Position numbers and translations under genes: made by a program
From: Erysipelotrichaceae bacterium
GTDB taxonomy: Bacteria > Bacillota_I > Bacilli_A > Erysipelotrichales > Erysipelotrichaceae
Assembly (NCBI GenBank): GCA_017539025.1
Contig: JAFYHT010000023.1
Span: forward strand, 1 to 64,000
Direction of reading: 5' to 3'
DNA: 64,000 nucleotides
The notes under the pieces: generated by a model
What the model saw: the letters and a program-made list of their open reading frames with translations, nothing else
The model's database searches: none
What the model was told of the DNA's origin: nothing
Part shown: positions 50,263 through 59,186 of the stretch, piece by piece
Position numbering within the stretch: the first letter of the stretch is position 1
Layout of the letters: each line of letters opens with the position of its first letter

Positions 50263-50886
50263 ATGAAAGTACTGTTTATCAACGGCTCTCCTCATAAAAA
50301 AGGAACTACTTATCGTGCTTTGTGCGAAGTAGAAAAGATCCTGAAGGAAGAAGGGATCGATTCTCTTTGGTATAACGTTCCGGCAGATACTCCTGCCTGT
50401 ATGGCCTGCAATTATTGTGGAAACGGTGAAGGCTGTATCAAGAAAGATCAGGTCAATGAAGTATATCCTTTACTGGATGAAGTGGATGGCCTGATCGTCG
50501 GAACACCGGTGCATTATGCCGGACCAAGCGGTTCGCTTCTTTCGTTCCTGGACAGGCTCTTCTATTCCTATCCAAATAAGATGAGCTTGAACATGAAGGC
50601 TGCTGCAACTGTCGCCTGTTCAAGAAGAGCCGGCAACATCACTGCCAATGATGTGATCATGAAGTTCTTCTCGATCTCAGGAATGAATGTCATCACTTCA
50701 ACATACTGGAACGATCCACACGGTTTTTCCGGTGAGGATGCAGAAAAGGATGAAGAAGGAATGCAGACGATGAGGAATCTGGGAAGGAATATGGCTTATT
50801 ATCTCAAGATGAGAAAGCTCGCAAAAGAAAACGGGTTGAAACAACCCAAAATCGAAAAGGAAGTCTATACACACTTTATCAGATAG
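50263..50886 (+). CDS. Flavodoxin-like NADPH-dependent FMN reductase
   Basis: A 207-residue protein of the flavodoxin-like/NADPH-dependent FMN reductase family. FINGSPHKKGTTYRAL (residues 5-20) is the FMN phosphate-binding loop; a cluster CMACNYCGNGEGC (about 46-58) is typical of iron-sulfur flavoprotein relatives. PVHYAGPSGSLLSFLDRLF provides the second FMN contact. It starts on the base directly after the glpK stop, without its own clear ribosome site apart from AGGAG in the last codons of glpK. It ends before a shared terminator. Physiological substrate unknown. Confidence 0.85.
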   Translation: MKVLFINGSPHKKGTTYRALCEVEKILKEEGIDSLWYNVPADTPACMACNYCGNGEGCIKKDQVNEVYPLLDEVDGLIVGTPVHYAGPSGSLLSFLDRLFYSYPNKMSLNMKAAATVACSRRAGNITANDVIMKFFSISGMNVITSTYWNDPHGFSGEDAEKDEEGMQTMRNLGRNMAYYLKMRKLAKENGLKQPKIEKEVYTHFIR

Positions 50887-50914
50887 AAAGATCCGGGTTT
50901 AATCCCGGATCTTT
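50887..50914. terminator. Bidirectional terminator between reductase and sirtuin
   Basis: AAAGATCCGGG pairs with CCCGGATCTTT. The stop codon of the minus-strand sirtuin gene (50899-50901) lies in the loop. Confidence 0.92.
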
Positions 50915-51612
50915 AACTCTTTGAATGTTTTTACCAGATCGTCATGGATGACGATATCACATTGCGAATCATAGGAAGTCGCATCTCTGTTGATGATAGC
51001 CAGCGTATCACCACGGAAGTAGCGGATAAAGCTGGCTGCCGGATAGACGACCAAAGATGTGCCACACACTACCAGCAGGTCAGCACTTGCGATCGCTCTT
51101 ACCGCTCCGGTAATGACATCTTCATCCAGTCCTTCTTCATAGAGAACGACATCCGGTTTGATCGTTGCACCGCAATGATCGCATTTCGGAACACCGGTCG
51201 TATTCATGATGTAGTTCAAATCGAAGAACTTTCCGCATCTGCTGCAGTAGTTTCTCAAAACAGAGCCATGCAGCTCATAGACTTTCTTTGAACCGGCCGC
51301 CTGATGAAGGCCATCGATGTTCTGAGTGACGACTGTGACATCCTTGTGGTCCTGAAGTTTCGCCATGAACTCATGGGCATAATTGGGCTTGGCATCGGGA
51401 TATAACATCTTTTCCCGATAGAACTCGAAGAAGTCTTCCGTTTTGTATTCATAGAAGGTATGCGAAAGCATTTCTTCGGCGCGGTAGACATTCTTGTATA
51501 ATCCCGTTGCAGAACGGAAATCAGGGATACCGGAAGCTGTCGACATTCCGGCACCGGAGAAGAAGACGATCTTGTTTGCGTGATCTAACGCTTCCTGTAA
51601 TTTGTTTATCAT
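50899..51612 (-). CDS. cobB: Sir2-family NAD-dependent protein deacylase
   Basis: A 237-residue sirtuin removing acyl groups from lysines with NAD. The NAD motif FFSGAGMSTASGIPDFR (about 18-34) and TQNIDGLHQAAG with LHG (the catalytic His in YELHGSV) are clear, as is the zinc ribbon CSRC...CDHC (about 127-155). The C-terminus carries VCGTSLVVYPAA. AATTACAGG precedes the ATG; the ribosome site is weak. It faces the FMN riboswitch gene across about 40 bases. Substrates unknown. Confidence 0.93.
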   Translation of the reverse strand: MINKLQEALDHANKIVFFSGAGMSTASGIPDFRSATGLYKNVYRAEEMLSHTFYEYKTEDFFEFYREKMLYPDAKPNYAHEFMAKLQDHKDVTVVTQNIDGLHQAAGSKKVYELHGSVLRNYCSRCGKFFDLNYIMNTTGVPKCDHCGATIKPDVVLYEEGLDEDVITGAVRAIASADLLVVCGTSLVVYPAASFIRYFRGDTLAIINRDATSYDSQCDIVIHDDLVKTFKELKIRD

Positions 51613-51637
51613 ATAACTTTATTTTACAACATTTCGG

Positions 51638-51646
51638 TGTTATTAT
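51638..51646 (+). promoter_or_regulatory. Extended -10 promoter of the ribU leader
   Basis: TGT plus TATTAT (51641-51646), just 10 bases before the riboswitch P1 helix. Confidence 0.6.
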
Positions 51647-51656
51647 TTTGGTGCAG

Positions 51657-51768
51657 AAACATCGGGGCAGGGTGAAATTCCCTGATCGGCGGTATACCCC
51701 GCGAGCGAAAGGCAGAACCTGTGAGATTCAGGTGGCGACTGTACAGTCAGGATGAGAGAGGTTTTTTT
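51657..51768 (+). promoter_or_regulatory. FMN riboswitch (RFN element)
   Basis: The leader carries the RFN consensus in order: GGGGCAGGGTGAAATTCCC, the CGGCGGTATACCCCGCGAGC helix, AACCTGTGAGATTCAGG, GGCGACTGTACAGTC and GGATGAGAGAGG. P1 pairs AAACATC (51657-51663) with GAGGTTT near the end. The 3' strand of P1 contains the AGAGAGG that serves the ribU start (TTG 51772), and the helix is followed directly by a T7 run. Binding of FMN should therefore hide the ribosome site, and may also end transcription. Confidence 0.93.
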
Positions 51769-51771
51769 ATT

Positions 51772-52362
51772 TTGAAAAAGTATTTGAGTGTCAAAAACAT
51801 CAGTTCCATCGCCGTATTAGGCGCTTTGTCGGCAGTATTGATGCTGTTCGACTTTCCGATCGCTGTTGCGCCAAACTTCTACAAGCTTGACCTTGGAGAT
51901 CTTCCCGCTCTGATCGGTGCGTTTGCTTTGGGGCCTGTCCCGGCATTTTTCATTCAGATCGTCAAGATCGTGATCAAGCTGCTGCTGAAGCCGACTTCGA
52001 CTGCTTTTGTCGGAGAGATCGCCGCATTCATATTCTCTACGGTATTGTGTGTCAGCGCTGCTTTGGTCTATCAGCTTGACAAGACGAGAAAAGGTGCGAT
52101 CAAAGCGATGGTCATCGGTTCTATCGCCATGGTGATCGCCGCATGTCTCGGAAATTATCTTTTCATCATTCCGGCATATGTGAATATGTTTCATCTGCCT
52201 CTGGAAAAGATCGTCGCAATGGGAAATGCGATCTTTGCGGCAGTCACAGACAAGTTTACTTTTGTATTGTTCTGTGTCATGCCTTTCAATCTGATCAAAG
52301 CCGTGATCGTCGATATCCTGACTTTCGTTCTCTACAAACGGATCTCTCCGTTACTGAAATAG
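51772..52362 (+). CDS. ribU: Riboflavin ECF transporter S component
   Basis: A 196-residue membrane protein of the RibU family, the substrate-binding part of an energy-coupling factor transporter for riboflavin. About six hydrophobic segments and the riboflavin-binding NFYKLDLGDLPALIGAF loop (about 38-54) with KPTSTAFVGEIAAF are clear. The start is TTG 51772, 10 bases after AGAGAGG in the FMN riboswitch; the open frame extends 17 codons upstream through the riboswitch, which is not coding. The energising EcfA/T genes are elsewhere. FMN feedback through the riboswitch controls it. Confidence 0.93.
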   Translation: MKKYLSVKNISSIAVLGALSAVLMLFDFPIAVAPNFYKLDLGDLPALIGAFALGPVPAFFIQIVKIVIKLLLKPTSTAFVGEIAAFIFSTVLCVSAALVYQLDKTRKGAIKAMVIGSIAMVIAACLGNYLFIIPAYVNMFHLPLEKIVAMGNAIFAAVTDKFTFVLFCVMPFNLIKAVIVDILTFVLYKRISPLLK

Positions 52363-52415
52363 GGAAAATGGCTAAAAACAGGGCTTTTTTCGATCGTGTG
52401 AATGTTTGTATGCTG

Positions 52416-52444
52416 TTCACTCTTTTTAAGAGTTATGGTATAAT
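52416..52444 (+). promoter_or_regulatory. Promoter of the 52473-cmk-der operon
   Basis: TTCACT (52416-52421), a 17-base spacer and TGG-TATAAT (52439-52444), consensus -10 with TG extension. Confidence 0.78.
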
Positions 52445-52472
52445 TTTTAGGTAAAAATTTGGAGGTTTTGTT

Positions 52473-54095
52473 GTGGCTAGATTAACAAGAACACAAAAAT
52501 TCGCAGAACTGAGAGATTCTCTTGCCAATGACAAAGAGTCTTCTTTGCAGACAAAGGATCTTTCTGATTACGAAGATAGATTGAACAGTATCACAGAAAT
52601 ACTGTCACCACTTTCACAGAAAGAAGAAACTACACCGGTTTATGAGACACCGGTAATTGAAGAAAACGATCCGAAGTATACCTGGACCGATTTTGAAGAA
52701 ACACCGATCGAACAGCTCGTGAATTCTTTCAAGGATACCGAATCTGAAAAGAAGATCCAGGATGTACAGCAGGGTTCCAATATCTGGAACGCACTTCAGG
52801 AAGCTCCTGAAGAGAAGTTTGATATCGGCAATACAGAAAACACAAAACCTCTGATCGAAGAACCGGATTATCCTCAGCCGATCATCGGCACGCCGATCAT
52901 CGATCTGCCGAAAGAAGATGTCAAACCTCTGATCGATGAAGATCTCTATATCCCTCAGGAAATGAGAGACAGTTTCAGATATGAAGACATTCCGACTGAC
53001 GCAAAACCTCTGATCGAAGAATTCGGTGCCATGAAGCCAGCTCAAGAAACTCCAGTTGTAACTGAGACCGTTGAAGAAAATCCTTATCCGGGTTATTACA
53101 AACCATCTGCTGAAGTAGAAGCTTTATATAAAGAAGCAGAAGAAAAGGCTAATGAAGAAGTCACAGAACTGAGCACGGAAGAAGTCGAGACAGTTGAACA
53201 GCCGGAGGCCGTTCTTGTTGAAGAGGCTCCGATCGTTGTTGAAGTTCCGGAAGAGACTGCGCAAGAAGCTCCGATTTCAATCGAGATTCCTGAGCAGGTC
53301 GAGGAAGAAGCTTATACAGCTGAATTCGTTGATAATCACGCTGTTGTACAGGATGAAGACGAAGTCAATTCCTATATCTCCGACATGATCAACGAAGTCG
53401 GTGAATACAACAAGATGAATGGCGATATGACGATCTCTCAGATCACCAATCATATGGTCAATGAAGTCAGACATCCTGAAGAAGCTCAGCTTATGGAAGA
53501 AGTTCCTGCAGTGGAAGAAACTCCTGTTTTACAAGAGACAAGCGAAGAAGAGATCGCTCTTCCACAGTTTGAGGATGAGGGAGATGAAGAATTCTCCAAT
53601 ACCGTATCCATGGAGATCGCCAAGATCATGGACGAGATCCCGGCTGTTGAAGAAACACCTGTAGATATTCCGATCGAGATCCCTGATGAGCCGATCGAAG
53701 TTGAACCGGTAGAGATCCCTGAAATCGAAGTTCCGGATATCGATATCCCGGTGATCGAAGAAGCTGTTGTTGAGCCGATCGAAGAAGCTCCTGCACAGCA
53801 GACGATCGTTGTCGAGGAACATCCTGTTCTTGCACAGGCTCTGGAAGATGAGGCTGAAGATGTCGTTGAGATCAAGAATCTCAAGGAACTGGAAGCAGAA
53901 CCTGTCAAGGATACTGTTTCCAATACGATCCCGTTTGTCGTAACGACAGAAGATGATGAAGAAGAGATCGAAGATGACGATGAAGAAGGTTCCAATACGA
54001 TCCTCAATATCATCCTGATCATCCTGATCATCGTACTTGTTGCGGTTTTAGGTCTGATCGTATTCTACATTCTGAAGACAAAGGGTATCATTTAA
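52473..54095 (+). CDS. Acidic Glu/Pro/Val-rich tail-anchored protein
   Basis: A 540-residue strongly acidic protein. The first 45 residues are charged and probably helical (TRTQKFAELRDSLANDKES); then long low-complexity stretches of EE, PV, VEE and EIP repeat up to about residue 500; the C-terminus is a 28-residue TM segment ending KTKGII. It is thus anchored by its tail with the bulk in the cytoplasm. It begins GTG 52473 with GGAGG 7 bases upstream and overlaps cmk by one base (TAATG). The similar start (KTRTQKYxxLRxxI) occurs in other Bacillota proteins near divisome genes in my memory, but I do not recognise a function. Confidence 0.7.
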   Translation: MARLTRTQKFAELRDSLANDKESSLQTKDLSDYEDRLNSITEILSPLSQKEETTPVYETPVIEENDPKYTWTDFEETPIEQLVNSFKDTESEKKIQDVQQGSNIWNALQEAPEEKFDIGNTENTKPLIEEPDYPQPIIGTPIIDLPKEDVKPLIDEDLYIPQEMRDSFRYEDIPTDAKPLIEEFGAMKPAQETPVVTETVEENPYPGYYKPSAEVEALYKEAEEKANEEVTELSTEEVETVEQPEAVLVEEAPIVVEVPEETAQEAPISIEIPEQVEEEAYTAEFVDNHAVVQDEDEVNSYISDMINEVGEYNKMNGDMTISQITNHMVNEVRHPEEAQLMEEVPAVEETPVLQETSEEEIALPQFEDEGDEEFSNTVSMEIAKIMDEIPAVEETPVDIPIEIPDEPIEVEPVEIPEIEVPDIDIPVIEEAVVEPIEEAPAQQTIVVEEHPVLAQALEDEAEDVVEIKNLKELEAEPVKDTVSNTIPFVVTTEDDEEEIEDDDEEGSNTILNIILIILIIVLVAVLGLIVFYILKTKGII

Positions 54096-54760
54096 TGAAA
54101 AAGATCAATATTGCCATAGACGGACCAAGCGCTGCCGGAAAATCGACGATTGCCGATGTTCTTGCTGAGAGGCTGGGATATACTCATCTGGATACGGGAG
54201 CTATGTACAGAGCGGTCGCTTTAAACGCGATCAGGAAACAGATCCCACTGGATGATGAAGAAGCGATCGTCAACATGATCAGAGAAATGAAACTTGAGAT
54301 GTCCGCCGATGGTAAAGTCATCCTCGAGGATGAAGATGTCTCTGATGCGATCCGTGCAAATGAGATCTCTATGGGTGCTTCCGATGTATCCAAACTGCAG
54401 GGATGTCGTGCTGCACTGGTAGAAATGCAGCAGAAGATCTGTGAAGGCGGCGGATATATCCTGGATGGCAGAGATATCGGTACAGTCGTACTGAAAGATG
54501 CTCCGGTCAAGATCTATATGGTTGCATCCGCTGAAGCCAGAGCTGAAAGAAGAGTCAAACAGAATCTGGAAAAGGGGATCGAAGCTGATTATGAGACGAT
54601 CCTTGAGGACATCAAGAAGAGAGATTACCAGGACATGCATCGTGAGCATTCTCCGTTAACAAAAGCGGAAGATGCGATCGAGATCGACACTTCCGATATG
54701 GGAATACAAGAAGTCGCCGATGCGGTCATGGAGATCGTCAATCGAGTATTAGGAGAATAG
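54095..54760 (+). CDS. cmk: Cytidylate kinase
   Basis: A 221-residue kinase phosphorylating CMP and dCMP with [22 protein letters not shown] (residues 5-23) holds the P-loop; [12 protein letters not shown] and [13 protein letters not shown] (about 130-142) are the CMP-binding signatures. It starts on the last base of the upstream stop (TAATG) and is followed after 2 bases by der, as is common in Bacillota where cmk and der are near neighbours. The upstream acidic protein therefore shares its promoter. Confidence 0.95.
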   Translation: MKKINIAIDGPSAAGKSTIADVLAERLGYTHLDTGAMYRAVALNAIRKQIPLDDEEAIVNMIREMKLEMSADGKVILEDEDVSDAIRANEISMGASDVSKLQGCRAALVEMQQKICEGGGYILDGRDIGTVVLKDAPVKIYMVASAEARAERRVKQNLEKGIEADYETILEDIKKRDYQDMHREHSPLTKAEDAIEIDTSDMGIQEVADAVMEIVNRVLGE

Positions 54761-54762
54761 AA

Positions 54763-56073
54763 ATGATAGATGGAACTGTCGCAATCGTTGGTAGACCCAA
54801 TGTCGGTAAGTCGACAGTTTTTAATAGGATGCTGGAAGAAAGAGTAGCGATCGTTGAAGATACACCGGGCGTTACCAGAGACCGCATCTATGGAGACTGT
54901 CAGTGGCTTTCCAAAACATATCGTCTGATCGATACCGGCGGTATACAGATCGAGGATGTTCCGTTTCAGAAAGAGATCAATGCTCAGGTAGAGATCGCTA
55001 TTGATGAAGCGGATGTCATCATCTTCCTGACAGATGGAAGAAGCGGTATGACCAATGATGATGAATATATCGCGAGATTATTGCAGAGATCGAAAAAGCC
55101 GGTCATCCTAGCTGTCAATAAGGTCGATGATCATACGATGATCAACAATATCTATGAATATTATGCCTTGGGTATGGGCGATCCGATCGCTGTATCCGGT
55201 GTGCATGGTATCGGTATTGGTGATCTGCTTGATAGAGTCGTGGAACTCATGCCGGATAAGAGCATGGAAGAATACGAAGGCATGGTGAGATTTGCGATCA
55301 TCGGCAGACCCAATGTCGGCAAGTCTTCCTTGACAAACGCCTTCCTGAAACAGGAAAGAGTCATCGTTTCCGATATCGAAGGAACGACCAGAGATGCGAT
55401 CGATACGGTCTTTGAGGCCAATGGCCAAAACTATGTCGTCATTGATACGGCAGGGATCAGAAAAAGAGGCAAGATCTATGAATCTGTCGAAAAGTATTCG
55501 GTATTAAGAGCCAAAGGTGCGATCGAAAGAAGTGATCTGGCTCTGGTATTGCTGGATGGTTCGACAGGCATCATCGAACAGGATAAACATGTTGCCGGTC
55601 TGGCTCATGAAGCAAAGAAGGGCGTCATCATCGTCTATAACAAGTGGGATCTTGTTGAGAAGGATGATAAGACCATGTCCAATATCACCAAGGAGATCAG
55701 AAAGCAGTTTGCATATCTCGATTATGCGCCGATCGCATTTGTTTCCGCCAAGGACAGCAAGCGAATCGATACACTTCTTCCTCTGATCGATCTGGTCTAT
55801 GAGAATTTAAACAAACGTATCAAGACCAACGTCTTGAACGAGGTCATACTGGATGCCCAGCTTGCCAATCCGGCAAAGCCGCATAACGGAAAGAAGTTCA
55901 AGATCTATTATGCTTCGCAGGTTTCAACTGCACCGTGTACGATCGTACTGTTTGTCAATGACCCGGAACTCTTCCATTTCTCATATGAGAGATATATCGA
56001 AAACAAGCTTAGAGAAGCGTTTGGATTCGAGGGTGTTCCGATCAATATCATTGCCAGAAAAAGAGCAGAGTAA
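54763..56073 (+). CDS. der: GTPase Der (EngA), ribosome assembly factor
   Basis: A 436-residue protein with two tandem GTPase domains and a KH-like C-terminal domain, needed for 50S subunit maturation. GD1 shows GRPNVGKST (residues 9-17), DTPGVTRDR and NKVD; GD2 shows GRPNVGKSS (about 182-190), DTAGIRKRG and NKWD. The C-terminal [14 protein letters not shown] and PINIIARKR are typical. AGGAGAATAG precedes the ATG. Terminated by 56076-56120. Identification firm. Confidence 0.96.
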   Translation: MIDGTVAIVGRPNVGKSTVFNRMLEERVAIVEDTPGVTRDRIYGDCQWLSKTYRLIDTGGIQIEDVPFQKEINAQVEIAIDEADVIIFLTDGRSGMTNDDEYIARLLQRSKKPVILAVNKVDDHTMINNIYEYYALGMGDPIAVSGVHGIGIGDLLDRVVELMPDKSMEEYEGMVRFAIIGRPNVGKSSLTNAFLKQERVIVSDIEGTTRDAIDTVFEANGQNYVVIDTAGIRKRGKIYESVEKYSVLRAKGAIERSDLALVLLDGSTGIIEQDKHVAGLAHEAKKGVIIVYNKWDLVEKDDKTMSNITKEIRKQFAYLDYAPIAFVSAKDSKRIDTLLPLIDLVYENLNKRIKTNVLNEVILDAQLANPAKPHNGKKFKIYYASQVSTAPCTIVLFVNDPELFHFSYERYIENKLREAFGFEGVPINIIARKRAE

Positions 56074-56075
56074 AT

Positions 56076-56120
56076 AAAAAATCGAACAGAATTCATGATT
56101 GAGAACTGTTCGATTTTTTT
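56076..56120. terminator. Bidirectional terminator between der and the PBP gene
   Basis: AAAAAATCGAACAG pairs with CTGTTCGATTTTTT with A/T flanks on both sides, convergent genes. Confidence 0.9.
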
Positions 56121-56128
56121 TGTTTGTC

Positions 56129-59100
56129 TTATTGTGCCGCAGCAATTGTGATACAAGCCTGGGATTGTGATCCTGAAGGAGTGACACAGACATTGACTCT
56201 TGATCCGCCGATTCCTTCGGAGAATCCGAGATCTTCTGTAGCACCACTGATCACTTCACCGGTATCGGAAGTGATCGTATAGAAGTATGGAGGTAACGCA
56301 CCGCCTGAATAGATCGCTGTCCAGTGAGGGAACCAGATCCTTCCGGCTGCATATGTCGTTTCACCATAATCATTCGTCGTAGACAGGTCACAGGTTTCTC
56401 CGACACAGATGCCGTTTTCTCCGGCTCCTGTGCCAAACGTTACCCAGACTGTTCCGCCATCATAAGCTCCGTTGAGGTTAGCGATACCACCGGAGATGTA
56501 TTTCCTGTTCTGAGTAGCGAGGCTTGATGCTTCGGAAGCAGATACCAGAGGATGTTCCTCAAGTGCTTTCTTGGCGATGTAGCCGGTCACTGTCGGATAT
56601 CCACCGCTTGGATAAGCATATGGATATGCGCCTTTGACATGTGTGAATTCCGTGACGCTTTCAGGCATCTGAAGTGGAGTATATGGATCGTATTCACCGA
56701 GATGGTGATCGATCAGCTCATCCAGGATCTTGGATACGATCTTGGACTTCGTGTTTTCCTGATATTCATAGGAAGTGAAGTAAGCTTTCGGTTCCAGCTT
56801 GTCATATCCTGTCCAGCAGGAGATGGTGTATTTGTTTGTCTGCATGACCAGCCATGAGTCTTTGGTTGCGCCTTGCGGGATGCCGTAATCCAGTCCGGCA
56901 TCACCCCAGTCGGTCGTACCGGTTTTGCCATAGAGCGGATAATCTCTTCCTCTCTTGCAGTACCACATCAGAGATGAGTAGGAGCCTGTCATGTTGTATT
57001 CTTCCAGGTAAGCTACCATCCAGGCTGTAGCATCGGAGATCGCCTGTATGCCTTTGGTATCGGCAATGAAGTTTTCTCTTCCATCGTTGTATTCGATGTA
57101 ATTAACGGTATGCGGCCTGATGTAATGACCGCCGTTGATGAACATCGCATGTGCACCGGCAAGCTGTAACGGTGTGACCAGACATCTGTTTCCGCCGATC
57201 GCAAACTGCAGGTCGAAATCGGAATAATCGAAGTTGAAGCCGATCGAATTGAGGTAGTCAATGACGAACTCTTCACCTTTTTCTTCAACGACAGCAGCCA
57301 ACGCCTGAACGGCAGGGGTGTTCTGGGACCGACCCAGGGCTTCCGTCATCATCATATCGCCATAGTAATGGTGATCATAGTTGGAAATCAAGACATTTCC
57401 GCCATAGAGGTAATAAGGCATATCTGTGAAGGTATGCGATGTCGCATAGCCTAATGCATCGATACATAATGCGTAGTCTACGACCGGTTTGATCGAAGAT
57501 CCCGGATTGAGGTAGGCGTGCGTCGCTCTGTTGAACTGTCTGGCAGATTCGGTTTCTCCTCTTCCTCCGCCCAGTGCTTCGATGGCACCGTTCTGATTGT
57601 CCATGACGACGATGGCACTCTGGCATAGATCGTTCGGGAATTCCAGTCCGACATAATCAGCTTCGTTCTGCATGTCGTAGATGTATTCCTGCATGTATGG
57701 GTTCATGTTGGTATGGATCTCCATGCCGACATAGTAAGGAGATTCACCAGTGACTTCTTCGACTTCATCAAGGACGGCATCGATGTATTCCTGATACTTT
57801 TCATTGATCTCCTGGAAGTTGTCGGATACGCCTGCCAGCATATCTTCGATCCTGACGGATTTTGCCAGGTTGGATTCCGCTTCGGAGATATATCCGTGCA
57901 TGACCATCAGGTCGAGCACTTCGTTCCTTCTTTCGACTGCGTTCTGCAGGTATTCGCTTTCCGGATCGAGGTAGTAGTTATCGTATTTGTGTAAATCGTT
58001 ATATGGGTTGTAGGTATTCGGCGAGTTGATTAGACCTGCCAGGAAAGCAGATTCCGGAAGGTTGAGGTTTTCTGCCGATTTGCCGAAGTAGTACTGCGCT
58101 GCTTTTTCGACGCCACGGATGTTGTTGCCGTAGTTGACCTTGTTGATATACATCGCAATGATGTCCTGCTTCGGGGTGTCTGTGAAGTTTTCCAGTTCCA
58201 GAGCCAGGACGATCTCCTGCATTTTACGTTTGATACCTGACATACCGCTTCTGGCTGCGATGGTGGAATCGGCATCCGCATCGATCGAGAAGTAGGAGTT
58301 CTTGATCAGCTGCATCGTGACTGTCGAACCGCCTTGCGAGAAGTCTCTGGTACGGATATTTGCCAGAGCTGCTTTTGTGAAACGCGGAATATCGAAACCA
58401 GGATGTTCGAAGAATCTTGAGTCTTCGATGGCCAGGAAGGCATCGATCAGACAGTTCGGCATGCGTTCATAGTCGATGTTTTCCCTCAGATACATACCGA
58501 TCTCCATGATCTTGTTGTCTTCAGAATCATAGATCGTAGAGGAATCCGGAGAGATCAGATCGGAAACGTTGAGTTCCGGTTTGTCTTCACAGAGCTTGTA
58601 GGCAAAGACGAAGGCTCCGATCCCCACGCACAGACAAGCGAAGAGGAAGATGCACATCAGTATCGCCATGATAAAGGTGAAGACCTTGGCTTTTGGTCTT
58701 TTTGGTTTTTCTTTCTTTACTCTAGGTGTTTTTTCTTTCTTCACTTTCACTTTCTTAACTTTATTCTCTTCTTTGATTTCTGTTGTTTCTTTCTTAACGG
58801 GTTGTGTTACGACTGCTTTTTCTATCGGTTTTTCTTTTTTTGCTTTCTCTTTCTTTGGCTTTTCTTTCTTTAATGAAGCCAGAGAGGAGGCGATAGAATC
58901 TTTTGTTTTTTTGATGCTTTCGGAAAGAGGATTTGGGCTGTTTTTCTTTTCTTTTACAGCTGTTTTTTCTTTCTTTACAACTTCTTTCAGGCCATTAGTT
59001 TCAGCAGTCCCGGCAATATGAACACTGCGGGATTCGTTTTTGATGTATTCCCGCTTTTCCTGATGTTTCAGAGCTCTCATCCTGACTTTACTGATACCGC

Positions 59101-59137
59101 GTTCCTGCGATTCGTTCAGTTCTCTTTCCTGTTTCAT
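56129..59137 (-). CDS. Class A penicillin-binding protein (glycosyltransferase and transpeptidase)
   Basis: A 1002-residue bifunctional peptidoglycan synthase. The first 150 residues are a Lys/Glu-rich cytoplasmic tail, followed by one TM segment (about 155-185). The GT51 domain has EDSRFFEHPGFD and STVTMQLIKNSYFS; the transpeptidase domain has SSIKPVVDY (SxxK nucleophile Ser), SQNTPA (SxN) and YGKTGTT (KTG). A C-terminal domain of about 150 residues with Gly/Ser/Thr follows. I start at ATG 59137 (fourth codon of the frame): a TAAAAT box ends 10 bases upstream, whereas ATG 59146 lies one base from the box. No ribosome site is seen, so initiation is probably near-leaderless. Confidence 0.9.
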   Translation of the reverse strand: MKQERELNESQERGISKVRMRALKHQEKREYIKNESRSVHIAGTAETNGLKEVVKKEKTAVKEKKNSPNPLSESIKKTKDSIASSLASLKKEKPKKEKAKKEKPIEKAVVTQPVKKETTEIKEENKVKKVKVKKEKTPRVKKEKPKRPKAKVFTFIMAILMCIFLFACLCVGIGAFVFAYKLCEDKPELNVSDLISPDSSTIYDSEDNKIMEIGMYLRENIDYERMPNCLIDAFLAIEDSRFFEHPGFDIPRFTKAALANIRTRDFSQGGSTVTMQLIKNSYFSIDADADSTIAARSGMSGIKRKMQEIVLALELENFTDTPKQDIIAMYINKVNYGNNIRGVEKAAQYYFGKSAENLNLPESAFLAGLINSPNTYNPYNDLHKYDNYYLDPESEYLQNAVERRNEVLDLMVMHGYISEAESNLAKSVRIEDMLAGVSDNFQEINEKYQEYIDAVLDEVEEVTGESPYYVGMEIHTNMNPYMQEYIYDMQNEADYVGLEFPNDLCQSAIVVMDNQNGAIEALGGGRGETESARQFNRATHAYLNPGSSIKPVVDYALCIDALGYATSHTFTDMPYYLYGGNVLISNYDHHYYGDMMMTEALGRSQNTPAVQALAAVVEEKGEEFVIDYLNSIGFNFDYSDFDLQFAIGGNRCLVTPLQLAGAHAMFINGGHYIRPHTVNYIEYNDGRENFIADTKGIQAISDATAWMVAYLEEYNMTGSYSSLMWYCKRGRDYPLYGKTGTTDWGDAGLDYGIPQGATKDSWLVMQTNKYTISCWTGYDKLEPKAYFTSYEYQENTKSKIVSKILDELIDHHLGEYDPYTPLQMPESVTEFTHVKGAYPYAYPSGGYPTVTGYIAKKALEEHPLVSASEASSLATQNRKYISGGIANLNGAYDGGTVWVTFGTGAGENGICVGETCDLSTTNDYGETTYAAGRIWFPHWTAIYSGGALPPYFYTITSDTGEVISGATEDLGFSEGIGGSRVNVCVTPSGSQSQACITIAAAQ

Positions 59138-59147
59138 ACAACTCATT

Positions 59148-59156
59148 ATTTTACCA
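59148..59156 (-). promoter_or_regulatory. Extended -10 promoter of the PBP gene
   Basis: On the minus strand TGG plus TAAAAT (59153-59148), only 10 bases before the start codon used. Confidence 0.65.
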
Positions 59157-59171
59157 TAATATAGATATAAA

Positions 59172-59180
59172 TGATAATAT
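59172..59180 (+). promoter_or_regulatory. Extended -10 promoter of the M24 peptidase operon
   Basis: TGA plus TAATAT (59175-59180); the ATG follows after 6 bases, so the transcript should be leaderless. It is divergent from the PBP promoter. Confidence 0.7.
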
Positions 59181-59186
59181 TAAGGC

